Positions 7,832 to 14,668 are shown, counted from the stretch's first letter. The stretch: DNA of 25,421 nt from Candidatus Woesearchaeota archaeon (GCA_017609385.1 JAFCEA010000006.1:1-25421), one strand, 5' to 3'. Notes: a model not told the origin generated them from the letters alone. A program made the numbers and translations.

Positions 7832-8396
7832 ATAAACCACCAATAAACCTTAATACAGCCTCAGTATTGTTAAGTATTATATGCTTTTTGTAAATTTCTT
7901 TTATGAATGTAAGACTAACTTCTTTTAATGTCTTTGCATGAATTAAGTGGATTTTTTTCGAATAAATATCTTCAAATTCCTTTATTTCCTCTTTAATATT
8001 TTTTCCAACAACAAAAAGATCAAGATCACTGCCCTTTTTAATACCCTTAACAGAAGAGCCAAATATTATAAAAGTACTATCTTTAAAAAAAGAACTTAGT
8101 TTTTCATATAATATGCCAGCTAAAGGGTTATCTTCAATAAACTGTTGTGTTTTTTCCTTTTCAGCTATTGTCAAGTAATCATAAATCAGCCTATTTTTGA
8201 AATTAAGAGAATATTCCAAGAACTTTCCATGCTTTTTTTCAGAAAGAATGTTTTTTCTTACCAATTCCTGGATATATGGCTTAATAGTCTGATGCGGCTT
8301 TTTTAGCTCATCTGCTAGTTCTCTAAGATAAGCCCTCCTTGAATAATCTTCTAAAAACAAGCCTATTATTTTTGGATAAGTAACTTTTTTTACCAT
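7809..8396 (-). CDS. HTH-fused minimal nucleotidyltransferase (MNT) of a HEPN/MNT pair (module 1)
   Basis: A 195-residue protein. Residues about 1-70 look like a winged helix-turn-helix (SRRAYLRELADELKKPHQTI, then KNILSEKKHGKFLEYSLN). Residues about 100-190 form a pol-beta-fold nucleotidyltransferase with the catalytic signature FGSSVKGIKKGSDLDLFVVG, whose Asp-x-Asp chelates metal. In characterised HEPN/MNT toxin-antitoxin pairs the MNT protein neutralises the HEPN toxin by adding AMP; that is family knowledge and is inferred here. The HTH suggests it also binds its own promoter. A dyad TTACCA-TT-TGGTAA (8390-8403) sits over the start codon and predicted transcription start, a good operator candidate. 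It is a counterpart of 14643-15191. Confidence 0.85.
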   Translation of the reverse strand: MVKKVTYPKIIGLFLEDYSRRAYLRELADELKKPHQTIKPYIQELVRKNILSEKKHGKFLEYSLNFKNRLIYDYLTIAEKEKTQQFIEDNPLAGILYEKLSSFFKDSTFIIFGSSVKGIKKGSDLDLFVVGKNIKEEIKEFEDIYSKKIHLIHAKTLKEVSLTFIKEIYKKHIILNNTEAVLRFIGGLYESNKLV

Positions 8397-8403
8397 TTGG
8401 TAA
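8390..8403 (-). promoter_or_regulatory. Dyad over the module 1 start codon (candidate autoregulatory operator)
   Basis: TTACCA and TGGTAA are separated by two bases. The dyad covers the ATG (8394-8396) and the predicted transcription start, about 25 nt downstream of a TATA box around 8415-8426. A repressor bound here would block initiation; the encoded HTH domain is the obvious candidate ligand. Confidence 0.45.
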
Positions 8404-8503
8404 AATTATTTACTTATATATTTAAATCTTTCGTTTTTTGGAACCATATTCCTTGCATATTTTACCGAGCTTTTTGTTGTTATATTTTTATGATAACATA
8501 TTA

Positions 8504-8681
8504 GTTCTAGAACAGTAGGTTTATAAAGTTGAATAGCTAATATATACCTAAATCATTAAAAAAAATAAATAAGGTTTAAATGAGCTTATTTTTGATAAAA
8601 TAAGCTTTTATAGTGGTTTATAAAGCTTTAAATAAGCTCATAAAGCTTTAAGCTAAGTGTCAGGAAAGTATGTTTATAAAC
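8504..8681 (+). promoter_or_regulatory. Palindrome-rich region upstream of the S-layer gene
   Basis: No gene is visible in the 467-nt gap 8397-8863. It holds a series of dyads: GTTCTAGAAC (8504-8513), a perfect 10-bp inverted repeat with 4-nt spacer (8583-8606), the palindrome TAAAGCTTTA twice exactly 20 bp apart (8621-8630, 8641-8650), and GTTTATAAAC (8672-8681). Six AGCT cores start at 8583, 8603, 8624, 8635, 8644 and 8651. The first four gaps are 20, 21, 11 and 9 bp, close to whole turns of the helix, so proteins bound to them would lie on one face. I infer a regulatory or chromatin-organising role for the highly expressed S-layer gene. Confidence 0.5.
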
Positions 8682-8710
8682 AAAACCGTATTCTATAGCT
8701 ATGATTCAGT

Positions 8711-8727
8711 ATAAGTTATATACTTAT
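8711..8727 (+). promoter_or_regulatory. Predicted promoter of the S-layer gene
   Basis: The TATA-like GTTATATAC sits inside a dyad, ATAAGT-TATAT-ACTTAT. A start about 26 nt downstream falls near 8745, at the base of a hairpin, leaving a leader of roughly 120 nt. The dyad overlapping the TATA box could itself be an operator. Confidence 0.45.
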
Positions 8728-8741
8728 GCTGGTCAATATCA

Positions 8742-8822
8742 TAAAAATCCATAGTGGATTTTTAGGATGCCAAAAAAGCTTCATTCAGCATCTAAAGATG
8801 CTGGTTTTCGCTTTTTTGGGCA
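8742..8822 (+). promoter_or_regulatory. Two stacked hairpins in the S-layer mRNA leader
   Basis: Hairpin 1 is a perfect 9-bp stem (TAAAAATCC/GGATTTTTA, 8742-8764) with loop ATAGT, placed at the predicted 5' end. Hairpin 2 (8768-8822) has an outer stem TGCCAAAAAAGC / GCTTTTTTGGGCA with one bulged base, an internal loop, and an inner 7-bp stem CAGCATC/GATGCTG closed by TAAA. A nearly unstructured A-rich linker follows, then GGAGGTG (8849-8855), a full Shine-Dalgarno sequence 8 nt before the ATG. The arrangement suggests mRNA stabilisation with an exposed ribosome site, or a cis-acting regulator. Confidence 0.6.
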
Positions 8823-8863
8823 TAACCAAAAAAACAAAAAAAAGACACGGAGGTGTTTGAGAA

Positions 8864-11299
8864 ATGGAAATAAAAAAGGCAATAAAAAGAATAATTGCCT
8901 TAGGAACAGGCGCAACAATGCTTGGGGCGACTGTTTTAGGAGCAATGGCCGCAGCTGATTTAGGAAGCTACCCCGCACCATTTGTAGAAGACAGCACATA
9001 TAATGCTGTTGCTATAGTGGGAGCAAGTGCAAAGGCAGCAGACTCAATCGGAGTGGCAGACATACTGCTTGGCTTGGCCTATGTAGAGGGCGCAGCAGTA
9101 TCAGATACAACAGCAGTAACAACACTTGAAGGAGATGCATATAAGGTATCCAAGAGCACAGATGTACTGAACTTGTTTGAATATCTATCAGCTGACTCTG
9201 GAAGCGGAGAGCTTAATACTGGACCAATAGGAACAGTAACAAAGAGTGAGTTAAATGCATTAACAGACGGAAGCATAACTAATGAGAAGGGAACATTTAC
9301 CTACAACCAGTATATAATTATGCCAGAAAATGCAAGTGTTGTTTATACAGTAGATAGTGACGTTTCAGACGATCCAGCACTCTACTTGAAGTTTGTCGAC
9401 TCAACACGGGGATACCTTTATAGATTGTCATTCCCAAGTGCAATTAAGTCAGATGTAGATGCTGATGATGACCTTGATGATTTTGACAACAAGAAGATTT
9501 CAATGCTTGGAAAGGAGTTTACCATCGTAAACACTGACAATTCAACAGGTGTTATTGACCTGATGAGCGGTGCTGTCCAGGATACATTATCAGAGGGTGA
9601 ATCAAAAACCTATACAATAAATGGCATTGATTATGAGGTTGAGGTAATTATCATAACAGACTCAGAAACAACAAATGTTGTTAAGTTCAAGGTAAATGGT
9701 GAGACAACAGATGCAATGTCAGCACCCAACACATTTAAGCTGGCAGACGGAACAGAGATTGGTGTTAAGGAAATCCTACCAAATGAAGCAGGAGATGTAA
9801 CACAAGACCTTGTAGAGTTCTATCTTGGAGCTGAGAAAGTAACCTTAACAGACCAGGATTTCAATGGAGGAGGAACATTGACTGTTGGAGGAGAGGATGT
9901 TGCAGATGTTGTAGCAACCATCACTGGATCATCTGGAGCTGGAGATACATCAATAAGCAAGATAGAAATCAATTGGACAACCGGAGATGACTACTATGTG
10001 CCAGTTGGAGGAAAACTCTCAGATGATCTTGAGGCAGACGGAAAAGACAAGCTGTTCTTAAAGAACATGGATTTTGAGTTTACAGGAGTTGACTTTGGAG
10101 ACACAGAAGAAATCAAAATATTTGGTAGTTCAGCTGACAAAATGAAACTTAAAGTTCCAACAAAGACAGGCGGAGACTTGAGCTTCTATGCATTCTACTC
10201 TAGCGGATCAACAATTGCATTAGGAAAGAGTAGTTCAAGACCATTAGAGACAAATGCATCCAACAACCTTTCAAAGAATACACAGTTTATAGTAAGTTCG
10301 GGCAAATACAGCCACTTGCTTGAAGTAACCTACTTTGATACAACAAACACAAGGGTAACATTCAAAGATGTTGGAACAGGAAGCACTTTCAAAGCAACAT
10401 CTGCTGAGGCTACTGAAGGAAGCTTTTACTTAGATGGATATGAGTATAAGTTTACACCATACTACACTGACAAGAAAGTTAAGATGACTAACTTTGGAAC
10501 AGACAATGCAGGAGAGATATGGACACCATCAGAGGCAAAAGTTAAGGTTTCCCTTAATGAAAGTGGTCTAGCTGGTAATTATGGACTTGTGGAGTTTACT
10601 GAATACCATAAGGGACCAGGAGATGGTTCTAGCAGTAATGTTAAGCATATTAATGTGACAATAACTGATGCAGGATCAGCTTCTACAGAAAAAATAACAA
10701 CAAACACGCCAACATCAAATGACGCAAACTTTGCAATGAACTCATGGGACAGCAAAACAAACTACTATGATGGCTACACAAGATGGGGAACATATGTTGA
10801 GTATGAGACCCCAACAGGCGGGCAGAATCCAGTGACAATAACTTACCCAATAGCTGAAGCAACAGCAGATGTCTATATTACAAGTGGTGTTGTTTCAACA
10901 ACCGCAGCAGCAGGAGAAGTAACTGGACTTGTTCAGATAGATGTTGGATCAGCTGTTTTGGACTCAGAAGTAGCTGACTGGACTGCACAGAATGTCATTG
11001 TAGTTGGTGGGCCATGTGTCAACACAGTAGCAGCAGAGCTTATGGGCAATCCAGAAGATTGCGCAGCAGGCTTCGAGGAAGGCAAGGCAAAGATTAAGCT
11101 GTTTGAAGACGAGAATGTTGCATTGCTGGTAGCAGGTATGACTGGAGATGACACAAGGAGAGCATGCACTGTATTGAAGAACTATGCTGACTATGCAGGT
11201 GACTTAGTTGGAACAGAAGTAGAGATGACAGCAACCTCTGAAGCAGACATATCACTTGCTGCACCAGTAGTTGAAGAAGCAGAAGAACCTGAAGAATAA
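8864..11299 (+). CDS. S-layer protein (surface lattice subunit)
   Basis: An 811-residue secreted protein resembling Methanococcus-type S-layer proteins (S_layer_N/S_layer_C families), the main cell-wall lattice of such archaea. Residues 1-31 are a signal peptide with a KKAIKR n-region and a cleavage site near AMA-AAD. Residues about 34-75 (YPAPFVEDSTYNAVAIVGAS) form the N-terminal half of the anchoring domain. The middle is beta-rich, Thr/Ser/Gly/Asp-rich and has few Lys clusters, with DDFDNKKISMLGKEFTIV as in archaeal S-layers and several N-x-S/T sites (NAS, NST, NWT, NLS, NES, NVT) for N-glycosylation. The C-terminal half domain carries IVVGGPCVNTVAAELMG and KIKLFEDENVALLVAG, and the end is acidic (EEAEEPEE). 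By eye its coding is more G+C rich than its neighbours, and its ribosome site is the strongest here, fitting very high expression. Confidence 0.88.
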   Translation: MEIKKAIKRIIALGTGATMLGATVLGAMAAADLGSYPAPFVEDSTYNAVAIVGASAKAADSIGVADILLGLAYVEGAAVSDTTAVTTLEGDAYKVSKSTDVLNLFEYLSADSGSGELNTGPIGTVTKSELNALTDGSITNEKGTFTYNQYIIMPENASVVYTVDSDVSDDPALYLKFVDSTRGYLYRLSFPSAIKSDVDADDDLDDFDNKKISMLGKEFTIVNTDNSTGVIDLMSGAVQDTLSEGESKTYTINGIDYEVEVIIITDSETTNVVKFKVNGETTDAMSAPNTFKLADGTEIGVKEILPNEAGDVTQDLVEFYLGAEKVTLTDQDFNGGGTLTVGGEDVADVVATITGSSGAGDTSISKIEINWTTGDDYYVPVGGKLSDDLEADGKDKLFLKNMDFEFTGVDFGDTEEIKIFGSSADKMKLKVPTKTGGDLSFYAFYSSGSTIALGKSSSRPLETNASNNLSKNTQFIVSSGKYSHLLEVTYFDTTNTRVTFKDVGTGSTFKATSAEATEGSFYLDGYEYKFTPYYTDKKVKMTNFGTDNAGEIWTPSEAKVKVSLNESGLAGNYGLVEFTEYHKGPGDGSSSNVKHINVTITDAGSASTEKITTNTPTSNDANFAMNSWDSKTNYYDGYTRWGTYVEYETPTGGQNPVTITYPIAEATADVYITSGVVSTTAAAGEVTGLVQIDVGSAVLDSEVADWTAQNVIVVGGPCVNTVAAELMGNPEDCAAGFEEGKAKIKLFEDENVALLVAGMTGDDTRRACTVLKNYADYAGDLVGTEVEMTATSEADISLAAPVVEEAEEPEE

Positions 11300-11333
11300 A
11301 GCTGAATAAGCTTTTTTTCTTTTTTTTCTTTTT
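11298..11333 (+). terminator. Hairpin plus T-run terminator after the S-layer gene
   Basis: AAAGCT-GAATA-AGCTTT (11298-11314) overlaps the stop codon and runs into a T-rich tract extending to 11333. Archaeal termination relies on T-tracts; the stem may also protect the 3' end. Confidence 0.65.
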
Positions 11334-11512
11334 CAAAACTTTTTCTAGGATTTTAAGAGTTCAATACAATAAAACTTATTGTTAGGAAAATAGAAGCCAT
11401 ACAAGCAGGAAGCTGTTTGAGAATTTAAAGAACTAAGTTTATTAAAGAAATCATAGGAAAATCAGAGGATTTTTAGAGTTCCTGGAAACATTAATGAAAA
11501 ATTATAGAAAGG

Positions 11513-11523
11513 TTTAAATATAT
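11513..11523 (+). promoter_or_regulatory. TATA box of the abrB-relE pair
   Basis: TTTAAATATAT is centred about 26 nt upstream of 11544, leaving a leader of roughly 14 nt that contains AAAGGTGG as ribosome binding site. Confidence 0.45.
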
Positions 11524-11526
11524 GAT

Positions 11527-11544
11527 TAATCATACTAATCATAC
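11527..11544 (+). repeat. Direct tandem repeat TAATCATAC x2, candidate operator of the toxin-antitoxin genes
   Basis: Two perfect 9-bp copies lie head to tail between the TATA box and the predicted transcription start of the AbrB-type antitoxin. This position is ideal for autorepression, which is usual for AbrB-type antitoxins. Confidence 0.55.
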
Positions 11545-11557
11545 TAAAGGTGGTTAA

Positions 11558-11842
11558 ATGGAAATTAGAATATCTAAGATAGGGGAAAGGGGTCAGGTTG
11601 TTATCCCACTTGAATTCAGGGAGAACCTAAAACTCCAAAAAGGAGGAAAACTCCTGATAGTCAAAGAAGGCAACAAGCTAATATTTGAGGCAATGAAAGA
11701 CTTAAAAGCAAAAAACATTGAAGAGATAAAAGAAGATTTGGAAGATATGAGAATTGCAAATGAATTCTGGGAAGACGTAAAAAAAGGCAAAACAATTGCA
11801 CAAACAAAAGAAGAATTCTTAAAAGACTTAGAGAAATGGTGA
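11558..11842 (+). CDS. AbrB/SpoVT-type antitoxin
   Basis: A 94-residue protein. Its N-terminal swapped-hairpin DNA-binding domain, residues 1-47, is recognisable as ISKIGERGQVVIPLEFRENL and LLIVKEGNKLIFEA, the AbrB signature. The C-terminal half is charged and helical (EEIKEDLEDMRIANEFWEDV), as expected for the segment that binds and masks a toxin. The next gene, 17 nt downstream, encodes a RelE/YafQ-like protein, so the pair is a type II toxin-antitoxin system. The protein probably represses its own promoter through the tandem repeats at 11527-11544. GGTGG sits just before the ATG. Confidence 0.88.
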   Translation: MEIRISKIGERGQVVIPLEFRENLKLQKGGKLLIVKEGNKLIFEAMKDLKAKNIEEIKEDLEDMRIANEFWEDVKKGKTIAQTKEEFLKDLEKW

Positions 11843-11859
11843 CTTTGCAGACTTAAAAA

Positions 11860-12120
11860 ATGACAGAAATTATAAGAAAACCAGAATTTGAAAAAGCCAT
11901 CAAAAAGATTAAAGATAACAAAACAAAAGAAAGGGTCAAAAAACAAATTAAAAAGGTTATTGAAAGCCCTGAACACTGTGACTTTATTAAATACGAAAAA
12001 AACGAAAGAAAAATCTACATACCTCCTTTTAGATTATTATATTCCTATGATAAAAGAGAAGATAAAATATACTTAACTGATTTTGATAAGAGAGATAAGA
12101 TTTATAAAAAAAGAAAGTAA
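11860..12120 (+). CDS. RelE/YafQ-like mRNA interferase toxin
   Basis: An 86-residue, strongly basic protein with the RelE-superfamily pattern. It begins with a beta strand and helix (EIIRKPEFEKAIKKIKDN), continues with a second Lys-rich helix ending at IESPEHCDFIKYEKN, and then has the strand block RKIYIPPFRLLYSYDKREDKIYLTDFDKRDKIY. Such toxins cut mRNA at the ribosome. Arg in the FRLLY strand and the C-terminal Lys/Arg/Tyr residues are plausible active-site residues, but I cannot prove activity. It lies 17 nt downstream of the antitoxin and must be cotranscribed with it. Confidence 0.8.
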   Translation: MTEIIRKPEFEKAIKKIKDNKTKERVKKQIKKVIESPEHCDFIKYEKNERKIYIPPFRLLYSYDKREDKIYLTDFDKRDKIYKKRK

Positions 12121-12138
12121 TAAAGAAAAAAAAGTGAT

Positions 12139-12158
12139 TGTGCTGTTTATAGGGCACA
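12139..12158 (+). terminator. Small hairpin downstream of the toxin gene
   Basis: TGTGC and GCACA form a 5-bp stem with a 10-base loop, 19 nt after the toxin stop codon. No T-tract follows, so a role in termination is doubtful. Confidence 0.25.
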
Positions 12159-12162
12159 GAAA

Positions 12163-12223
12163 AAATGTTTACGACGACTTCTCAAAGCTGTTTTAAGTTT
12201 CAACGTCGATATTAGAAACATTT
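12163..12223 (+). promoter_or_regulatory. Long interrupted dyad upstream of the mini S-layer gene
   Basis: AAATGTTT (12163-12170) pairs with AAACATTT (12216-12223). Just inside, CGACG (12172-12176) pairs with CGTCG (12204-12208). The right arm overlaps the TATA box TTTAAATA (12221-12228), whose centre is about 28 nt before the ATG at 12253. This could be an operator or an extruded cruciform that governs the promoter. Confidence 0.4.
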
Positions 12224-12252
12224 AAATATCCTATTGCATACATCAATAAAAA

Positions 12253-12807
12253 ATGGTGATAAGGAAAGGAATTAAAAATATAATTTTCTTCTGTATTGCT
12301 GCACTAGTTATTTTGACAGCTTCTGCACTAGCAATAAAAAATCTTGACTTGGAATATTATCCAAAGCAATTTGTGAGCGAAGGTCTATTAAATTCAATAA
12401 TAATTGTTGGAGAAAATGCCAAAACCGGGGATATGATAGGAGCCATTGATATAGCAACAAGCCTTGGACCACCTTTTGAATTAGGGCTAATTGTATTGGA
12501 TACAGAAATAAACAACATAAAAGAGCAAAATATCATTATAGTTGGGGGACCATGCGTTAATATAGCAGCAGCAGAAATAATGGGTTATCCTGCAAAATGC
12601 GACCAGGATTTTGAGCCAGGCAAGGCAAAGATTAAACTCTTTGATAATAGAAATAATGTTGCTTTGCTGGTAGCAGGTTATGCTGTAGATGATACCACAA
12701 TGGCATGCAGGGTTTTGGTAAATTATGATGACTATGAGCTTGCTGGCAATGAGATTGAGGTTGCAGGAACTGTTCTCGATGATTTTATTATAAAAAGGGT
12801 TGAATAA
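12253..12807 (+). CDS. Mini S-layer-like protein: terminal anchoring domains without the central part
   Basis: A 184-residue secreted protein. An N-terminal signal segment (residues about 1-28, IIFFCIAALVILTASALA) precedes LEYYPKQFVSEGLLNSIIIVGENAKTGDMIG, which aligns with residues 34-63 of the S-layer protein. The rest, from LIVLDTEINNIKEQNIIIVG through GGPCVNIAAAEIMG and KAKIKLFDNRNNVALLVAGY to NYDDYELAGNEIEVAG, aligns with the S-layer C-terminal domain. The roughly 600-residue lattice region between them is absent. The two S-layer halves probably fold together, and this protein would be that domain alone. It may cap, anchor or fill gaps in the lattice; that role is inference. A TATA box 28 nt upstream implies a leaderless message. 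Confidence 0.75.
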   Translation: MVIRKGIKNIIFFCIAALVILTASALAIKNLDLEYYPKQFVSEGLLNSIIIVGENAKTGDMIGAIDIATSLGPPFELGLIVLDTEINNIKEQNIIIVGGPCVNIAAAEIMGYPAKCDQDFEPGKAKIKLFDNRNNVALLVAGYAVDDTTMACRVLVNYDDYELAGNEIEVAGTVLDDFIIKRVE

Positions 12808-12890
12808 TTTCCCTTTTTAGCACTATATCATAAATTCCTGTAATAAACCACATTAAAATTATTCTCTTTGGAATATTCTTGTCAAGAAAA

Positions 12891-12900
12891 TTTTTATAAT
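12891..12900 (+). promoter_or_regulatory. TATA box of metK
   Basis: TTTTTATAAT is centred near 12896, predicting a start near 12922. The roughly 29-nt leader carries GGAGGG (12939-12944), a strong Shine-Dalgarno sequence 6 nt before the ATG. Confidence 0.5.
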
Positions 12901-12950
12901 AACAAATAACTTTCTTCTTTGTATTTTAACTAAATAAAGGAGGGTAAACA

Positions 12951-14177
12951 ATGAGCAGTAAAAACTATTTATTCACATCAGAAAGTGTAACAGAAGGGCA
13001 TCCTGATAAAGTATGCGACCAGATATCAGATGCATTCCTTGATGCTGTTTACAGCAAGGACCCAAATGGAAGGGTTGCTGTTGAAACGCTTGTAACAACA
13101 GGGCTTGTTATTGTTGCAGGAGAGGTAACAACAAGCACTTATGTGGATACCCAAAAAATTGTGAGGGACACAATAAAAAAAATTGGCTACACAAAGCCGG
13201 AATATGGTTTTAACTATAATGATGTTGGAGTTCTGAGTTCTATTCATAAGCAAAGCCTAGATATCTCACAAGGTGTTACAGCAACAGAAAAGCATGAGCA
13301 GGGTGCAGGTGACCAGGGAATGATGTTTGGTTATGCAACTAACGAGACAAAAGAGCTTATGCCCTTACCAATAATATTAGCTCATAAGCTTTGCATTAGG
13401 CTTGCAGAGGTAAGAAAAAAGGAAATTTTGCCATATCTAAGACCTGACGGAAAGTCTCAGGTAACAGTAGAATACAACAATGGATTTCCTGCCAAGGTTA
13501 CAACAGTTGTCATGGCTGCACAGCATGATCCAGATGTTAATGAAGAAAAAATAAGAAAGGATATTATTGAAGAGGTTATAAAGCCTGTCTGCGGAAAATA
13601 CCTAACAGAAAAAACAAAGTATCACATTAACTCAACAGGTCGTTTTGTTATTGGCGGGCCGCCGGGAGACACAGGTGTTACTGGAAGAAAGATCATAGTT
13701 GATACTTACGGAGGACATGGTTCTCATGGCGGCGGATGCTTTTCTGGAAAAGACCCTTCTAAAGTGGACAGATCTGCATCTTACATGGTAAGATATGTTG
13801 CAAAAAATGTTGTTGCTGCTGGCCTGGCTGATAAATGTGAAATTCAGGTTGCATATAGCATAGGGGTGGCAGAGCCAGTCTCCATATTGATTCATACCTT
13901 TAACACAAACAAGATTCCAGATGAAAAAATCGTTGAACTGATAAAAAAGCATTTTAGCTTTAAGCCAGCAGACATAATAAAAAACCTTGATTTGAGGAGG
14001 CCAATCTACAGGAAAACATCTTGTTATGGCCACTTTGGAAGAAATGACCCTGACTTTACATGGGAGAAAATAGATAAGGCAGAGATTTTAAGAAAAGAAG
14101 CAGGCCTAAAAGGAGAGATTAAAATACCTGCTGAAAAAGAAACACTAAAGAAAAGCCCTAGCTTAAATGGAGAATAG
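12951..14177 (+). CDS. metK: S-adenosylmethionine synthetase, bacterial/eukaryotic type
   Basis: A 408-residue enzyme that makes S-adenosylmethionine from ATP and methionine. The diagnostic motifs of the bacterial/eukaryotic MetK family are all present: FTSESVTEGHPDKVCDQISD near the N-terminus, GAGDQGMMFGYA (about residue 118), GRFVIGGPPGDTGVTGRK and VDTYGGHGSHGGGCFSGKD (about residues 225-270, with Cys where Ala is usual in GGGAFSGKD), and the end RPIYRKTSCYGHFGRNDPDFTWE. Most archaea instead use an unrelated-looking archaeal SAM synthetase family, so this gene was probably acquired from bacteria. It stands alone with its own promoter and a perfect GGAGGG site, and its end faces the second HEPN gene 5 nt away. 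Confidence 0.97.
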   Translation: MSSKNYLFTSESVTEGHPDKVCDQISDAFLDAVYSKDPNGRVAVETLVTTGLVIVAGEVTTSTYVDTQKIVRDTIKKIGYTKPEYGFNYNDVGVLSSIHKQSLDISQGVTATEKHEQGAGDQGMMFGYATNETKELMPLPIILAHKLCIRLAEVRKKEILPYLRPDGKSQVTVEYNNGFPAKVTTVVMAAQHDPDVNEEKIRKDIIEEVIKPVCGKYLTEKTKYHINSTGRFVIGGPPGDTGVTGRKIIVDTYGGHGSHGGGCFSGKDPSKVDRSASYMVRYVAKNVVAAGLADKCEIQVAYSIGVAEPVSILIHTFNTNKIPDEKIVELIKKHFSFKPADIIKNLDLRRPIYRKTSCYGHFGRNDPDFTWEKIDKAEILRKEAGLKGEIKIPAEKETLKKSPSLNGE

Positions 14178-14182
14178 GGTTT

Positions 14183-14668
14183 TTATTTTATCTTTTGCCC
14201 ATTTAATATTTTCAATTTTTCTCTGTATTCTTTTATTTTCTGATTATCTAATTTTGAAATAAAGTCAAATAATCTTTTATTGAAATCTTCTGCTATTTTG
14301 ACTGCTTCAAGAACCTCTTCCTTAGTTATATAAAAGTCAGTGTAATACTGTTTGTCTACCCTTTCTTTTTTTGCAAAGAATATATCTGAATTATCAATAG
14401 AAAACAATTCTTTAAGCAAAATAATTGAAGCAGAATGATTTTCACACTTTATTCCTAGCTTAAAGAGTAATGCTGTCAGCATATGATACATGCTATAATA
14501 AACTAAAGAAACAGATTCTTCTAACTTATTGTTTTCTAGAAGAATTTTTGCAGAAATAAGATTGCTTTCTGATTTCTTAAGATATGATTGTTTAATCTCT
14601 TCACTTGGATCCACGAGTTGCAATTTTCTTTCATTGAAGAGTTTAGCCAAAAAATTGATTTTTTTCAT
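14183..14668 (-). CDS. HEPN-domain protein, partner of the adjacent nucleotidyltransferase (module 2)
   Basis: A 161-residue helical protein, the counterpart of the HEPN protein at 7364-7831. Shared features are LVDPSEEIKQSYLKKSESNL, the helix VSLVYYSMYHMLTALLFKLG, and IKCENHSAS with the conserved His; the two also share a later KKERVDKQYYTD/IDNQYYL segment. No clear R-x(4-6)-H ribonuclease motif is visible. I chose the ATG at 14668, with GGGGTTGA upstream; an in-frame TTG at 14680 is possible. The 5' end overlaps the nucleotidyltransferase gene by 26 nt, so translation is coupled. Confidence 0.82.
   Translation of the reverse strand: MKKINFLAKLFNERKLQLVDPSEEIKQSYLKKSESNLISAKILLENNKLEESVSLVYYSMYHMLTALLFKLGIKCENHSASIILLKELFSIDNSDIFFAKKERVDKQYYTDFYITKEEVLEAVKIAEDFNKRLFDFISKLDNQKIKEYREKLKILNGQKIK

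Noticed and set aside
8583..8654. CRISPR-like array
   Set aside because: Repeats are only 10 bp palindromes with 10-bp gaps, not 24-37 bp repeats with unique spacers, and no cas genes are present.
8767..8958. Open plus-strand frame of 63 codons starting in the S-layer leader
   Set aside because: Its sequence is simply the hairpin and A-rich linker plus an out-of-frame reading of the S-layer start; composition is low complexity and the ATG sits at the base of the hairpin.
11593..11976. 127-codon minus-strand frame over the abrB-relE pair
   Set aside because: Phe/Ser-rich reverse complement of Lys/Glu-rich genes; the sense strand has clear AbrB and RelE features.
13632..14033. 133-codon frame on the minus strand inside metK
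   Set aside because: It lies wholly antisense to conserved metK motifs and shows no family features.
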